Positions 43,545 to 53,052 of a stretch of DNA of 64,000 bases are shown piece after piece (the stretch's first letter is position 1; every line of letters starts with the position of its first letter). The DNA comes from Clostridium algoriphilum (lineage in GTDB: Bacteria > Bacillota > Clostridia > Clostridiales > Clostridiaceae). The stretch is from positions 62,001 through 126,000 of the forward strand of contig NZ_JAIZZK010000008.1 of NCBI RefSeq assembly GCF_020443705.1. Direction: 5' to 3'. The translations under genes and the position numbers were made by a program. The notes below the pieces were generated by a model. The model was not told the origin of the DNA and made no database searches. It saw only the letters and a list, made by a program, of their open reading frames with translations.

Positions 43545-43627
43545 AATGTAATCATTTGCCCCCAGCCAATATAAGCCAACACTCATAAGCTCTACCCTCT
43601 CTTGTGTTATGAGATTAGTATATTAAT

Positions 43628-43643
43628 GGTGATTATAATCACA
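43628..43643. promoter_or_regulatory. CRP/FNR-type operator at the nitrite/sulfite reductase promoter
   Basis: GGTGATTATAATCACA matches the TGTGA-N6-TCACA pattern at nine of ten positions. A TATAAT lies at 43665-43670; a start site seven bases later (43677) puts the dyad centre near -41.5, as in class II activation. A Crp/Fnr regulator gene lies 5 kb away (48217). Confidence 0.65.
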
Positions 43644-43707
43644 TCTTATTTAAACTTAATCATTTATAATGTAATCATCAAAAATAACTTAAGATGGAGG
43701 GTTCAAA

Positions 43708-45297
43708 ATGTCTTATAACCTAAATGTTGATAGGGATAAAAGCAAATTAAATGCTATTGAAATTATGAAACTTGAAAAGGATGGTCTCGATGTAATTGAA
43801 ACCATATTAGATAAATATTCTAATCAAGGATATGATTCCATAACTAAAGATGATATGGATCGATTTAAATGGGCTGGTGTTTATCAGCAACGTCCTAAAG
43901 ATGGTCACTTCATGCTTCGAGTACGAAATACCGGAATTTTAACCTTAGAGCAAGTAAAAACATTAGCTAAAATCTCAAAAGATTATGGACGAGGCCTAAT
44001 AAACATAACCACAAGAGGTGCAATACAATTTCATTGGATTTGCGTTGAAAACTTACCTGATATTTTTAACAGATTAAAAGTAGTGGGCCTAAGTTCTACC
44101 GAAGCTTGTGGGGACTGTACAAGGACTATTGTAGGAAATCCACTTGCTGGAATTGATAAAGATGAACTTATGGATACAACTGAACTTATTAATAACTTAA
44201 ATGAATTTTTTCTATTTAATCGTGATTTTTCAAATTTTCCACGCAAATTTAAAATATCAATATCCTCAAATATATTCAATGCAGCTCATGCAGAGATAAA
44301 TGATCTAGCATTTACCCCAGCCGTTAAAAATATAAATGGAGAAGAGAAAATCGGCTTTCATTTATGGGTAGGTGGTGGGCTCTCAACAACTCCACATTTA
44401 GCTAAGAGGCTAAACATTTTTGCGTTACCTGAGGATGTGCTTAAAGTTGCTATAGGCGTTGCTACGATCTTTAGAGATTATGGGTATAGAGAAAAGCGTA
44501 ACCATGCTAGATTAAAATTCCTAATTGAAGACTGGGGCGAAGATAAATTCCAGGAAAAACTACTAGAAATAATTGGTGCCATGGAAGGCTTAGGTGAAGA
44601 TAAGCTCGCAAACTGGAACGCAGCATATTTTTATGGGGTTCATAAGCAAAAGCAATTAGATAAAAACTACATCGGCATTAATGTTCCTTTTGGAGAACTC
44701 AATGCAGATCATTTTTTTGAACTTGCAAGAATTTCAGAAAAATATGGAGACAGTAACCTTCGCACAACCTTGTCTCAAAACCTTATCATTTCAGGGGTTA
44801 CAAATGAACTTGTTCCATCTATATTAAATGAACCAATACTTAAAAACTTTTCACCAGTACCAAGCCCATTTATCGGGCATTCAGTTGCATGTACAGGTAA
44901 AGAATTCTGCAACTTTGCAATTGTTGAAACAAAAAAGATAGCTAGAGATGTTTGTTGTTATTTAGATAAAAAAATAGAATTAGATACACCAATACGAATT
45001 CACTTTACAGGTTGTCCAAACGCATGTGGACAAAAACAGATAGGAGATATTAATTTACAAGGTGCACTTATTAAAACTTCAGCAGGCCTTGTTGAAGCCT
45101 TCGATATTTTTCTTGGTGGAACTTTAGGACCAAATGCTAAGTTTAGTGAGAATCTTAAGTGTAGAGTGAAGTCATCAGATGTAGCTGAAACACTTAGATC
45201 ATTAATATTATTTTTCAAGAACAACAGAAATATTGAAGAAACTTTTAACCAGTTCGTAAATCGGGTTGGAGTAGAAACGTTCAAAGAAAATATGTAA
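43708..45297 (+). CDS. Ferredoxin-type nitrite/sulfite reductase (siroheme, 4Fe-4S)
   Basis: The 529-aa protein has the two half repeats of the Nir/Sir family. The siroheme/Fe-S cysteines are in VACTGKEFCNFA and FTGCPNACGQ. TEACGDCTRTIVGNPLAG is the partner repeat motif. It should reduce nitrite to ammonia or sulfite to sulfide with ferredoxin; the sequence does not settle which. A well-placed CRP/FNR-type operator suggests control by redox or nitrogen oxides, which favours nitrite. GGAGGG precedes the ATG. Confidence 0.9.
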   Translation: MSYNLNVDRDKSKLNAIEIMKLEKDGLDVIETILDKYSNQGYDSITKDDMDRFKWAGVYQQRPKDGHFMLRVRNTGILTLEQVKTLAKISKDYGRGLINITTRGAIQFHWICVENLPDIFNRLKVVGLSSTEACGDCTRTIVGNPLAGIDKDELMDTTELINNLNEFFLFNRDFSNFPRKFKISISSNIFNAAHAEINDLAFTPAVKNINGEEKIGFHLWVGGGLSTTPHLAKRLNIFALPEDVLKVAIGVATIFRDYGYREKRNHARLKFLIEDWGEDKFQEKLLEIIGAMEGLGEDKLANWNAAYFYGVHKQKQLDKNYIGINVPFGELNADHFFELARISEKYGDSNLRTTLSQNLIISGVTNELVPSILNEPILKNFSPVPSPFIGHSVACTGKEFCNFAIVETKKIARDVCCYLDKKIELDTPIRIHFTGCPNACGQKQIGDINLQGALIKTSAGLVEAFDIFLGGTLGPNAKFSENLKCRVKSSDVAETLRSLILFFKNNRNIEETFNQFVNRVGVETFKENM

Positions 45298-45327
45298 GTA
45301 AAGAAAATTAAAACTTCCATCATGGAT

Positions 45328-46542
45328 TTACTCATGATGGATAATCCTATGTTTCATAAACTTTTGGCTGTCAAGTAATTTAAATATCTCATCAACACAT
45401 TTTTTATATCCCCCAGCTTCTCTTAGCGATTCTCCAATTTTCTCACTGTTTAGCTTAAAATTTTTATCTGAAAGTACCTTGATTACTGATTCTTTCAACA
45501 ACTCCGAAGTAACTTTATCTTTTTCAATAATAATACCTGCACCCAAGTTTGCTACCCTACTGGCAACAAGTGGTTGATCAACAGATTGTGGAATAAGAAT
45601 TAATGGGATATTATAATAAAGACATTCATTTGTACTATTCATACCTCCATGAGTAATAAAAACATCACTATATTTTAAAACTTCAAGTTGAGGAATATAA
45701 TTACGAACGATAAAATTTTTAGGTATATATTTAAATACGTGAATATCTAATTTGCTACCTATAGACATAACAACCTGCACATCCATATCTTCAAAAGCTG
45801 TAAAACAGTTTCTATAAAATTCAACACAATTATTAAATATACTACCCCAAGCTATATAAATAACTTTTTTATTTTGAAGTTTTTCAAAAGGAAAACTTAT
45901 ATTTTCCTTTCTATCTATTATTGATGGGCCAATAAACTTATAGCTTTCATCAAATTCTTCAACATTAGGTTGAAAATATCTAGATGTATAAACAATGTTA
46001 ATCATTCCTTTAACCTTAAACATATTTGAAATATTCGGAAACTTTATTGGATAATCTTCTTCTATTTCCTTTATAATATTCATATAATTTGAATTACGCA
46101 TAAACAACTCCAGCTCGTGTGAAGATATTTTATTTATTTTAATATTACTGTTCGTTGCAAATGTAGTAATAGAACAAACTGTTGGTATATTAAACACTTT
46201 TCCTATTTTTTCCCCTAACATAAATGCTGAATCATAAATAATACAATTAAACTTTTCCTTTTCATTAAATACAGCCCTAGCTATTTCTTTAAAACTTTCC
46301 ATTCTCAAATCCAATAAGAACTGAATATTTTCCGATCTATGATTTATATTGGCTAAACTATTGATGTTTAAAGAAGTTTTATAGCCTCTAAATTTAGCTC
46401 CTGTTTTTTCTATCTTCTCTCTAAATTCCTCTCCTGCCAAATAAGTAACTTGCTCCCCTCTTTTTATTAATTCTTTAACTAGTCCTAAGGTGGGATTAAC
46501 GTGACCATCACCTAACATATTTATAAATAATATTTCTGACAT
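45328..46542 (-). CDS. MGT-type glycosyltransferase (GT1, macrolide-like)
   Basis: The 404-aa protein has the GT-B plan. Its N-terminus (INMLGDGHVNPTLGLVKEL) and donor-site motif (ITHGGMNSTNECLYYNIPLILIPQ with DQP following) match the UDP-glycosyltransferase MGT group, which attach sugars to small lipophilic acceptors. It lies 45 bp after a multidrug MFS gene on the same strand, so the pair may modify and export a compound. AAGGAAGG precedes the ATG. Confidence 0.9.
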   Translation of the reverse strand: MSEILFINMLGDGHVNPTLGLVKELIKRGEQVTYLAGEEFREKIEKTGAKFRGYKTSLNINSLANINHRSENIQFLLDLRMESFKEIARAVFNEKEKFNCIIYDSAFMLGEKIGKVFNIPTVCSITTFATNSNIKINKISSHELELFMRNSNYMNIIKEIEEDYPIKFPNISNMFKVKGMINIVYTSRYFQPNVEEFDESYKFIGPSIIDRKENISFPFEKLQNKKVIYIAWGSIFNNCVEFYRNCFTAFEDMDVQVVMSIGSKLDIHVFKYIPKNFIVRNYIPQLEVLKYSDVFITHGGMNSTNECLYYNIPLILIPQSVDQPLVASRVANLGAGIIIEKDKVTSELLKESVIKVLSDKNFKLNSEKIGESLREAGGYKKCVDEIFKLLDSQKFMKHRIIHHE

Positions 46543-46587
46543 TTTTATCCTTCCTTTACACTGTACTATTAATGTGTCATTTGTTCC

Positions 46588-48066
46588 TTATAGTTGTTTA
46601 TCTGTAGTTGATACCGATGTATGCTTTTTATCTTTCATTAGCAAAGTTAATATTAAAGCTATTAATACAAATACCATACATAATGATAATGCAAAATCTA
46701 TGGCATCTGTATATGCCTGTTTTTGAAGCAAGCCTACCTTTAAAAAATCCGTAGTGGATTGCTTCAAAGGTGTTACTTGTTCTGCAAGCCTATGATAATT
46801 TAATTTCGTCTTATTTGTAATAGTAGTTGTCATTAGGTTTATGCCAATAGCGATTGCTATTTGCTTAACAGTATTTTGAATAGCTGATCCTTGTGGTACT
46901 AAATTTTGTGGTACAGCATTCATGCCTGCATGCGTTATGGGCATCATGGTAAGTCCAAATCCAAGTCCGCGGAGTATTAAAAGCCAAGTAATCATCTCCA
47001 CAGATGTATTTAAGTTGATTTGTGATAATTTGTATGATGACAAAGCCAATATAATCAAACCCGGAAACATTATAATTTTTGCACTTATCTTATCAGCAAG
47101 TTTTCCACTTATAAGCATCATGATTCCAGTCATAATTGCAGATGGTAAAAGAATCATCCCAGTTTGTAAGGCTGTATATCCCTTAATATTTTGTAAAAAT
47201 AAAGGTACTACATATACTCCCCCCATATATGCCGCAGCTAAAAAGCATAGAGAAAGTAAAGAAAGAGAAAAATCAAATCTCTTTAATAATCTGAGCTCTA
47301 GCAAAGGCTCTGAAATAGTTAGTTCATTTATAACAAACAATATCAAGCTAAAAACTCCTAATGTTATGAAAAGAATATTCTTTATATCTCTCCAATCTAT
47401 AGTTCCTTTGCCTAAAATATATAAAATGCTTACAATCCCAACTGTTGAGGATATAAAACCAATATAATCAAGTTTTTTTGCAGGTTTATGAGGAACTTCT
47501 TTTAATAAAATTGCTGACAAAATCACTGCTATAACCCCTATTGGAACATTAACGATAAAAATTAATCTCCAATCTAGCCTTTCAATAATGTACCCACCAA
47601 AGGTAGGTCCTATGGCAGGAGCTGCCATAGTTGCTATTCCCCAAACTCCTAAGGCCATTCCACGATTTTTGGAAGGGAACATTTGTAATATAATAGATAT
47701 ACTTACAGGGATAATCATTCCGCCGCCAATCGCTTGTATTATCCGGAATAGTATCATAGTTGTATTACTCCATGCAAAACCACAAAGTAAAGATCCTAAT
47801 GTAAATATAGCTAATGAATAAATGTATAATTTTTTACTTCCTAATTTTCCCTCTAGAAACCCAGTAAGAGGAATAATGGCCCCTAAAGTAAGCGTATAGG
47901 CAGTTAAAACCCACTTTATATCATCTAATGATACGTTAAATACTGCCATCATTTTAGCTATGGCAATATTTACTATACTGGTATCAAGTGCAGCCATGAA
48001 TGTACCTATAACTATTGCCCCAAGAGCGAACCATTTATATGACACTGATTGATTATTCTCATGCAA
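46588..48066 (-). CDS. MFS multidrug efflux transporter, DHA2 (EmrB/QacA) type
   Basis: The 492-aa protein starts at a TTG (48066) after AAGGGGTG. It shows the DHA2 features: TFMAALDTSIVNIA in helix 1, the helix 2-3 loop GKLGSKKLY, motif C-like GPTFGGYIIERLDWRLIF, and about 14 hydrophobic segments. It should export lipophilic compounds using the proton gradient. Next in the unit is an MGT glycosyltransferase. A Crp/Fnr regulator is divergent, 150 bp away, and may control it. Confidence 0.93.
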   Translation of the reverse strand: MHENNQSVSYKWFALGAIVIGTFMAALDTSIVNIAIAKMMAVFNVSLDDIKWVLTAYTLTLGAIIPLTGFLEGKLGSKKLYIYSLAIFTLGSLLCGFAWSNTTMILFRIIQAIGGGMIIPVSISIILQMFPSKNRGMALGVWGIATMAAPAIGPTFGGYIIERLDWRLIFIVNVPIGVIAVILSAILLKEVPHKPAKKLDYIGFISSTVGIVSILYILGKGTIDWRDIKNILFITLGVFSLILFVINELTISEPLLELRLLKRFDFSLSLLSLCFLAAAYMGGVYVVPLFLQNIKGYTALQTGMILLPSAIMTGIMMLISGKLADKISAKIIMFPGLIILALSSYKLSQINLNTSVEMITWLLILRGLGFGLTMMPITHAGMNAVPQNLVPQGSAIQNTVKQIAIAIGINLMTTTITNKTKLNYHRLAEQVTPLKQSTTDFLKVGLLQKQAYTDAIDFALSLCMVFVLIALILTLLMKDKKHTSVSTTDKQL

Positions 48067-48216
48067 TTAAATTTCACCCCTTTTCATCTGATATGAATTT
48101 ATTTTTTTCTATCACAATATTGTCCCCTTTCAAAATATCTCTACTTGCATTATAATTAAATCTAGAATATAAATCAGTTACCATAGTTACTAATTTGAAA
48201 GGGAGTTAATTATTAT

Positions 48217-48891
48217 ATGTTAAACTATATACCCTTACTAAAAAAAGTTGATTTATTTAAAGGCCTTACTTTTACAGATTTAGATTACCTATTCACCAAA
48301 GATTTATATGAAATTAAAAACTATAAGAAGAACTTTATGATATATCTTCAAAATGAAAAATGTACAACCTTTGATATAATTTTAAAAGGAACTATAGTAG
48401 TTCAAGGTATTGATTCAAAAGGCAATGTATTAACTATTAGTGATTTTACCATTGGTGATGTTATAGGTGGAAATTTGCTCTTTTCTCACAAGAATTTTTA
48501 TCCTATGACAATTATTGCAAAAACTGATGCTATTATTCTTCATATAAAGAAAGATTTAACTTTGAAACTTTGCCAAGTTGATATAAATTTTTTGAATAAT
48601 TTTCTTCAGTCAATATCAGACAAAACTTTAATATTAACAGATAAAATTAAAGCATTATCCATGAAAACTATAAGACAGTGCATAATTGATTTTTTAATAT
48701 ATGAAAGTTACTCTCAAAGCAGTAAAACAGTGAAATTAGAGTTTACTAAAAAGGAACTTGCTGAAAAGTTTGGAATACAAAGACCTTCTCTTTCTCGTGA
48801 ATTAAATAAAATGAGAAGGGATGGTTTAATAGAATATAATGCTCATTCTATAACAATAATCGATATGGAATCATTAACCTATTCTGATTAA
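48217..48891 (+). CDS. Crp/Fnr-family transcriptional regulator
   Basis: The 224-aa protein has a cyclic-nucleotide-type sensor (about 20-120) and an HTH (KKELAEKFGIQRPSLSRELNKMRRDG). The N-terminal Cys cluster of FNR is missing, though single Cys residues exist at about 47 and 115. The ATG follows AAAGGGAG. It is divergent from the MFS-glycosyltransferase unit. A CRP/FNR-like dyad precedes the reductase gene at 43708, a possible target. Confidence 0.9.
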   Translation: MLNYIPLLKKVDLFKGLTFTDLDYLFTKDLYEIKNYKKNFMIYLQNEKCTTFDIILKGTIVVQGIDSKGNVLTISDFTIGDVIGGNLLFSHKNFYPMTIIAKTDAIILHIKKDLTLKLCQVDINFLNNFLQSISDKTLILTDKIKALSMKTIRQCIIDFLIYESYSQSSKTVKLEFTKKELAEKFGIQRPSLSRELNKMRRDGLIEYNAHSITIIDMESLTYSD

Positions 48892-48899
48892 TAGATTAT

Positions 48900-48972
48900 T
48901 AGAAATACTATGAAAGCATTGGGAACAAATAAAGCAGCATTGTTAAATAACAATGCTGCTTTTAATTTGTTC
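48900..48972 (+). repeat. Interspersed palindromic repeat, copy 2 (also terminator)
   Basis: This matches the copy at 43471-43544 with one base missing in the loop and changes in a short spacer. It follows the Crp/Fnr stop codon and can terminate that transcript. Confidence 0.8.
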
Positions 48973-48999
48973 ACTTTCCTGGCTCATTCAGTCTATACT

Positions 49000-49405
49000 C
49001 TATGCCTTTGCATAGACTACTGCACTCCATTTGTCGCTGTATACTCTTGTATTTCCAACAGTTCTGTATGACCTTACTTTATAGTAATAAGTTCTTCCAG
49101 CTGTTAAACGTGAATTTGTACAATACAAGGATTCCGTTCTCCATAGCAAGTTATAGGTTCCATTAATTGAAGTAGATTTAAATACTTCATAACCATTTGC
49201 TCCGGATGCAGTGCTCCAAGTAAGTTTAATACTTTTAGAACTAGCTCGTATAGCCTTAACCTTTGTAGGTGAAGATGGCACTGGTTTTGAACTTGCTATT
49301 GATGATAGATAACTATAAACTTTAACAGTTCCAACCATCCTGTATGCACGAACTTTATAGTAGTAAGTCTTATTTGTTGTAAGTCCTGTAGTTACTACCT
49401 TTTAA
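49000..49405 (-). pseudogene. FN3-domain remnant, related to the C-terminus of the M4 protease
   Basis: The frame encodes the last part of one FN3 domain (TTGLTTNKTYYYKVRAYR, MVGTVKVYSYLSS) and one full FN3 (about 49000-49255). It is very similar in DNA and protein to the end of the M4 protease at 8647. Upstream of about 49405 the similarity stops, with no signal peptide or catalytic domain. I read it as the 3' end of a lost secreted protein; translation from the internal ATG at 49338 would give a 112-aa piece without an export signal. Confidence 0.75.
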
Positions 49406-49481
49406 ATTTTGCTAAATAAACTCCGCACAAAATCCAGTACTATCATATATATTTAGTGAAAACAAAAAAGGAGTGATTAGC

Positions 49482-49706
49482 ATGGCAGTTATATCAACAA
49501 AAGTATCAAGTGCATTAAAACTTACAATGAAGGTAGGAGTAGACACTAGTGGCAATGACAAATACGCAACAAAAGTACTAGGTAATTTAAAAGTTTCTGC
49601 ATTGGATGAGGATATATTTGCAATAGGGCAAGCTATCTCAGACATGAAAACTTATCCATTATTCGGTCTAGACAGACAAGATCAGTTCAGCTTAGTTAAT
49701 GCTTAA
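49482..49706 (+). CDS. DUF1659-family small protein
   Basis: The start is the ATG at 49482 with AGGAGTGA upstream. The 74-aa product (AVISTKVSSALKLTMKVG ... FAIGQAISDM) matches the DUF1659 pattern. In Firmicutes this family is regularly paired with DUF2922, as here 66 bp downstream. Function unknown. Confidence 0.85.
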   Translation: MAVISTKVSSALKLTMKVGVDTSGNDKYATKVLGNLKVSALDEDIFAIGQAISDMKTYPLFGLDRQDQFSLVNA

Positions 49707-49772
49707 TCACTGCTTAGTTTATTAGTTTGGATCAAAGACTAGAATTAATCAATTAAAAGGGGGACGAATAAT

Positions 49773-50009
49773 ATGCATAATTTAGTTATGAGATTTTTAA
49801 CAAATACAGAGGGTAAGTATTTTACTTTAACTGTAGATGACATCAAATCCGATGAAAATGGAGATGCTATTGTAACAGAAGAAGAGGTAGTTGCTCTTAT
49901 GGATTTAGTAATCGCAAAGAATATATTTATATCTACAAATGGTGCTATAATTGGCAAGAAAGATGCTAAAGTAGTTACTACTGATACTAATATAGTTGCT
50001 GTAGCTTAG
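49773..50009 (+). CDS. DUF2922-family small protein
   Basis: The 78-aa product has the DUF2922 look: LVMRFLTNTEGKYFTLTVDD, then ALMDLVIAKNIFISTNGAIIGKKDA. AAAGGGGG precedes the ATG. It forms a two-gene unit with the DUF1659 gene, ended by a strong terminator. Function unknown. Confidence 0.88.
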   Translation: MHNLVMRFLTNTEGKYFTLTVDDIKSDENGDAIVTEEEVVALMDLVIAKNIFISTNGAIIGKKDAKVVTTDTNIVAVA

Positions 50010-50010
50010 A

Positions 50011-50040
50011 AAAAAAGTGCCTCGTAAGGGGCACTTTTTT
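50011..50040 (+). terminator. Intrinsic terminator after DUF1659-DUF2922
   Basis: AAAAAAGTGCC pairs with GGCACTTTTTT. Confidence 0.92.
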
Positions 50041-50058
50041 TCGTATAGAACAATGATT

Positions 50059-50385
50059 TTAGCATAATTTTCTATTTGCCTTTTCTAGTATCTTTTTTAA
50101 GTCTTTCAATAAGATAAATGAGTATTTTTTGAAAAACGGTCTGTTTTCTTCATCTTTAATACACATTCTTTTACCATTCTTCAGCTCAATTATAGCGGTA
50201 TAACCAACATACTCATCTTCAAAGAAGTCATCCCATATTTGCTGTTTAAACTCAACAATTGTACCAATGAAGTCTTCGTCTAATGTAAAATCACTTTTCT
50301 CATATTCTTTCTTTTTATATACATAAACCTTATCATCTATTTTATAATTAAACAATTTTGTATTCTGCCTTGTATTAACTTCCAT
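50059..50385 (-). CDS. Hypothetical protein (108 aa)
   Basis: The start is the ATG at 50385, with GAGGAAG upstream; the ATG at 50403 overlaps that site. The soluble 108-aa product is rich in Lys, Asp, Glu and aromatic residues (KVYVYKKKEYEKSDF, WDDFFEDEYVGYTAII) and may be a small beta-barrel with a C-terminal helix. No family recognised. It is convergent with the DUF2922 gene. Confidence 0.65.
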   Translation of the reverse strand: MEVNTRQNTKLFNYKIDDKVYVYKKKEYEKSDFTLDEDFIGTIVEFKQQIWDDFFEDEYVGYTAIIELKNGKRMCIKDEENRPFFKKYSFILLKDLKKILEKANRKLC

Positions 50386-50482
50386 CAAATTACACTTCCT
50401 CATAAATATAGTATATTTATAATACCATACCTTTTTTTGTTTTTCAATAATTAATCTATAAAAATTGGCATCTTATAATTTG

Positions 50483-52054
50483 TTATTTGATTTCAGATTC
50501 GTTATTATTGAATAATTTAGGATAAGCCATCAATTTGTAAGAAAGCATAAGATTAAAAACAGTTTCACTACAGGAGAGATCAATATTTACTAAATTAAAA
50601 ATCTTTTTAATCCTATAGCTCATTGTATTTCTGTGAATAAATAGTTCGCTTGCGGTTTTTAGTAAGTGTTGGTTATTTTTTAAATATATATAAAGTGTAT
50701 TGAATAAATCCGAATTGTTTTCACGGTCATATTGCCTTAATTTAATTAGTGCTGGATGATAAAACTCCAAGTAATCAATTTTTTTACATGTTAAAGAAAC
50801 CAAATCGTAAAATTGAATATCAGAATAAAAAGTATATGGATTTTCAGGATCAATTATTTTTCCAATTTCTAATGCTCTTATAGATTGTTGATAATATTTT
50901 TTAAAATATAAGATATCCGAAAAATCCTTGCTTAATCCAGCCTTAAGTCCATTATTCTTTAAAAAATTTTTGAAGTCCTCAAAAACCTTTGATTTCACAT
51001 TAAATTTATCATAATCACAAATAATGATAATATTATCCTTATAGTACACAGTATTGCTGGTAGAAAAATATAAGCTCAAATTATCAGTTAAATAGCTGGT
51101 ATATTTTTTTGCGGATTTATATTTTGAAATATCTATGGCAAGTGTAGCAAATCTTTTGCTTAATATTATATCAGAGCTCTTTATATATTCATTTAACACT
51201 TTACTGCTAATAATCTTGGACTCAAGAACATCATAAATCAATTCTGAAAAAGCCAAATTATCAGTATTTCTATGAAAATTATTCTTTTTCATTTCCTCAC
51301 CAATAATTGTGCTTGTAAGTGATAATAGCTCCTTGTCTTCTAAAGTATAAGCTTTTCTACTTACTAGCAATATTATGCTACCAATATGTTTTCCATCAGT
51401 AACAACTCTTGAAACAAGCTTTAATGTGGGGTTGTCAGTACACTTTACTTCAAAGACATTATCTTCTTTAATTGATTTTTGCACACTTTTTAATTTTTTT
51501 ACTCCTGCTATAAAATCATAGGTGCAGTGATTATTTTTTAAGTTTTCTAACCATAATGGGTCTGTAATGTATTTAATATCTGAATGGGCAAGTATTTTAT
51601 AGTTAGAGTCGATAAAAATCAATGGATTATTTAGTATAGAAGCTGCAACTTGAATTATTCCATCAATCCCTTTTCCGGATAAACCCGATTTTAATAATAA
51701 AGAAGTATTTTGCTTTTCTATAGTATCCTCTATAAATAAATCACTTGTCATATTAAATATCTCAAAGATATCTTCTGTACTTTTTAATTCAATTATATTA
51801 AGTCCATTAGAAGTAAAATCTTTACAGTACATTCCATTATCATTTGTTAACACAAAGGTATTTTCTTTAAAGTTATTTATCAATTCTTGAAAAGTGGAAG
51901 TCTTTCCAACATAAATTGTGTCTTTAACAAAAGTATGCTGATTACTAGCAAGTAATTTTGCATCATTGAATAAAGTGTTAATTTCACCACCTATATGGAT
52001 ATTAATTGAGTCTTCTGAAAATTGCTTGCAAATGCTGTTAAAACTAACACTCAT
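50483..52054 (-). CDS. PucR/CdaR-type transcriptional regulator
   Basis: The start is the ATG at 52054 after GAGGTGAATACC; upstream in-frame codons lack a ribosome site. The 523-aa protein has an N-terminal PucR-type sensor (about 1-120), a GAF-like domain (about 140-270) and a C-terminal PucR HTH (LKTASELFIHRNTMSYRIKKI). It is divergent from acetoacetate decarboxylase and SDR genes, 180 bp away, and probably regulates them. Confidence 0.9.
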   Translation of the reverse strand: MSVSFNSICKQFSEDSINIHIGGEINTLFNDAKLLASNQHTFVKDTIYVGKTSTFQELINNFKENTFVLTNDNGMYCKDFTSNGLNIIELKSTEDIFEIFNMTSDLFIEDTIEKQNTSLLLKSGLSGKGIDGIIQVAASILNNPLIFIDSNYKILAHSDIKYITDPLWLENLKNNHCTYDFIAGVKKLKSVQKSIKEDNVFEVKCTDNPTLKLVSRVVTDGKHIGSIILLVSRKAYTLEDKELLSLTSTIIGEEMKKNNFHRNTDNLAFSELIYDVLESKIISSKVLNEYIKSSDIILSKRFATLAIDISKYKSAKKYTSYLTDNLSLYFSTSNTVYYKDNIIIICDYDKFNVKSKVFEDFKNFLKNNGLKAGLSKDFSDILYFKKYYQQSIRALEIGKIIDPENPYTFYSDIQFYDLVSLTCKKIDYLEFYHPALIKLRQYDRENNSDLFNTLYIYLKNNQHLLKTASELFIHRNTMSYRIKKIFNLVNIDLSCSETVFNLMLSYKLMAYPKLFNNNESEIK

Positions 52055-52232
52055 GGTATTCACCTCAATACTATTATAGTGCATCATGCACAATAATCAC
52101 ATTGATTTTCATGTGTTACTAACATATTAAATTAAGGTTTTGATATGTTATATTGATGTTAGTTATTTATGGGAATGTTGCAGCAGAAATAATAAATAAC
52201 TACAAAATATAAAATACATGGAGGTACTGTTA

Positions 52233-53027
52233 ATGAATAGTTTTATAAAAAATCCAAGTGATATAAAAAAATATAGTAGTCAACCTACAACTTTTTACGA
52301 TGCGCAGATGCTTACGACTTATTGGGAAACAAAACCTGAGATTATCGCACGTATACTTCCACCACCTTTAAAGCCTGCTAAAAGACCTTTGGTAAGTGCA
52401 TTTGTAGCTAATTATCCTAGAACCAATTTTTGCCCTGCATACAAGGAAGCAGCTTTATTTATATTAGCAGATTTTAATGGCAAACTCGGAACCTATTGTC
52501 TTTCAATGCCTATAAGTGATGGCATGGCTATGGGACTTGGCAGAGAAATCTATGGTTTTCCAAAGAAGATGGCAGAAATTGAACTTTCGAGGGATGGGGA
52601 CAGTGTTTACGGAAGTGTATCTCGACATGGAATAAACTTTTTTAATATAAATGCAAAGCTTAATGGAAAATTTAATGCTGAAGACGGGCAGAAAATACTT
52701 ACTGATAATTATGGGAAAGGATTACCTATATTCAACTTCAAGTATTCTAAGTCACCAGATGGTAATGGCTTCGACTTAAACCCACGACTTATAGAACAAG
52801 GTGCTACCATGGATAACAAAGTGCTTGAAAATGGAGAATTTGAGATGAATCTGAAGGACTCACCACATGACCCCTGGGCAGAATTAGAAGTTGTAAAAAT
52901 GTTAGGTTGTACTTACACTGTAGGAACTTCAGTACTTTTAAGAGGCAGCGTTCTGGCAGAAGTAGATCCAATGGCATTTATACCTTATTCCAATTCAAAA
53001 TGGGATTGGTGGGAGGAGACTCTATAA
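52233..53027 (+). CDS. Acetoacetate decarboxylase family protein
   Basis: The start is the ATG at 52233 after GGAGGTACTGTTA; the in-frame ATG at 52218 overlaps this site. The 264-aa protein keeps the Adc core GREIYGFPKKMA, where the Lys pair includes the Schiff-base residue, and the PISDGMAMGLGRE stretch. It may make acetone from acetoacetate or act on a related beta-keto acid. It is not near solvent (ctfAB) genes. An SDR gene follows after 25 bp, suggesting a joint keto-acid or ketone pathway. Confidence 0.9.
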   Translation: MNSFIKNPSDIKKYSSQPTTFYDAQMLTTYWETKPEIIARILPPPLKPAKRPLVSAFVANYPRTNFCPAYKEAALFILADFNGKLGTYCLSMPISDGMAMGLGREIYGFPKKMAEIELSRDGDSVYGSVSRHGINFFNINAKLNGKFNAEDGQKILTDNYGKGLPIFNFKYSKSPDGNGFDLNPRLIEQGATMDNKVLENGEFEMNLKDSPHDPWAELEVVKMLGCTYTVGTSVLLRGSVLAEVDPMAFIPYSNSKWDWWEETL

Positions 53028-53052
53028 AACAGTATAAAAAGGAGAATTTATT

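Noticed and set aside
46922..47467. Open frame of 181 codons on the plus strand
   Set aside because: Antisense to the MFS transporter, with no ribosome site and no recognisable domain.
49412..49645. Minus-strand frame of 77 codons
   Set aside because: It is antisense to the well-supported DUF1659 gene and lacks a ribosome site.
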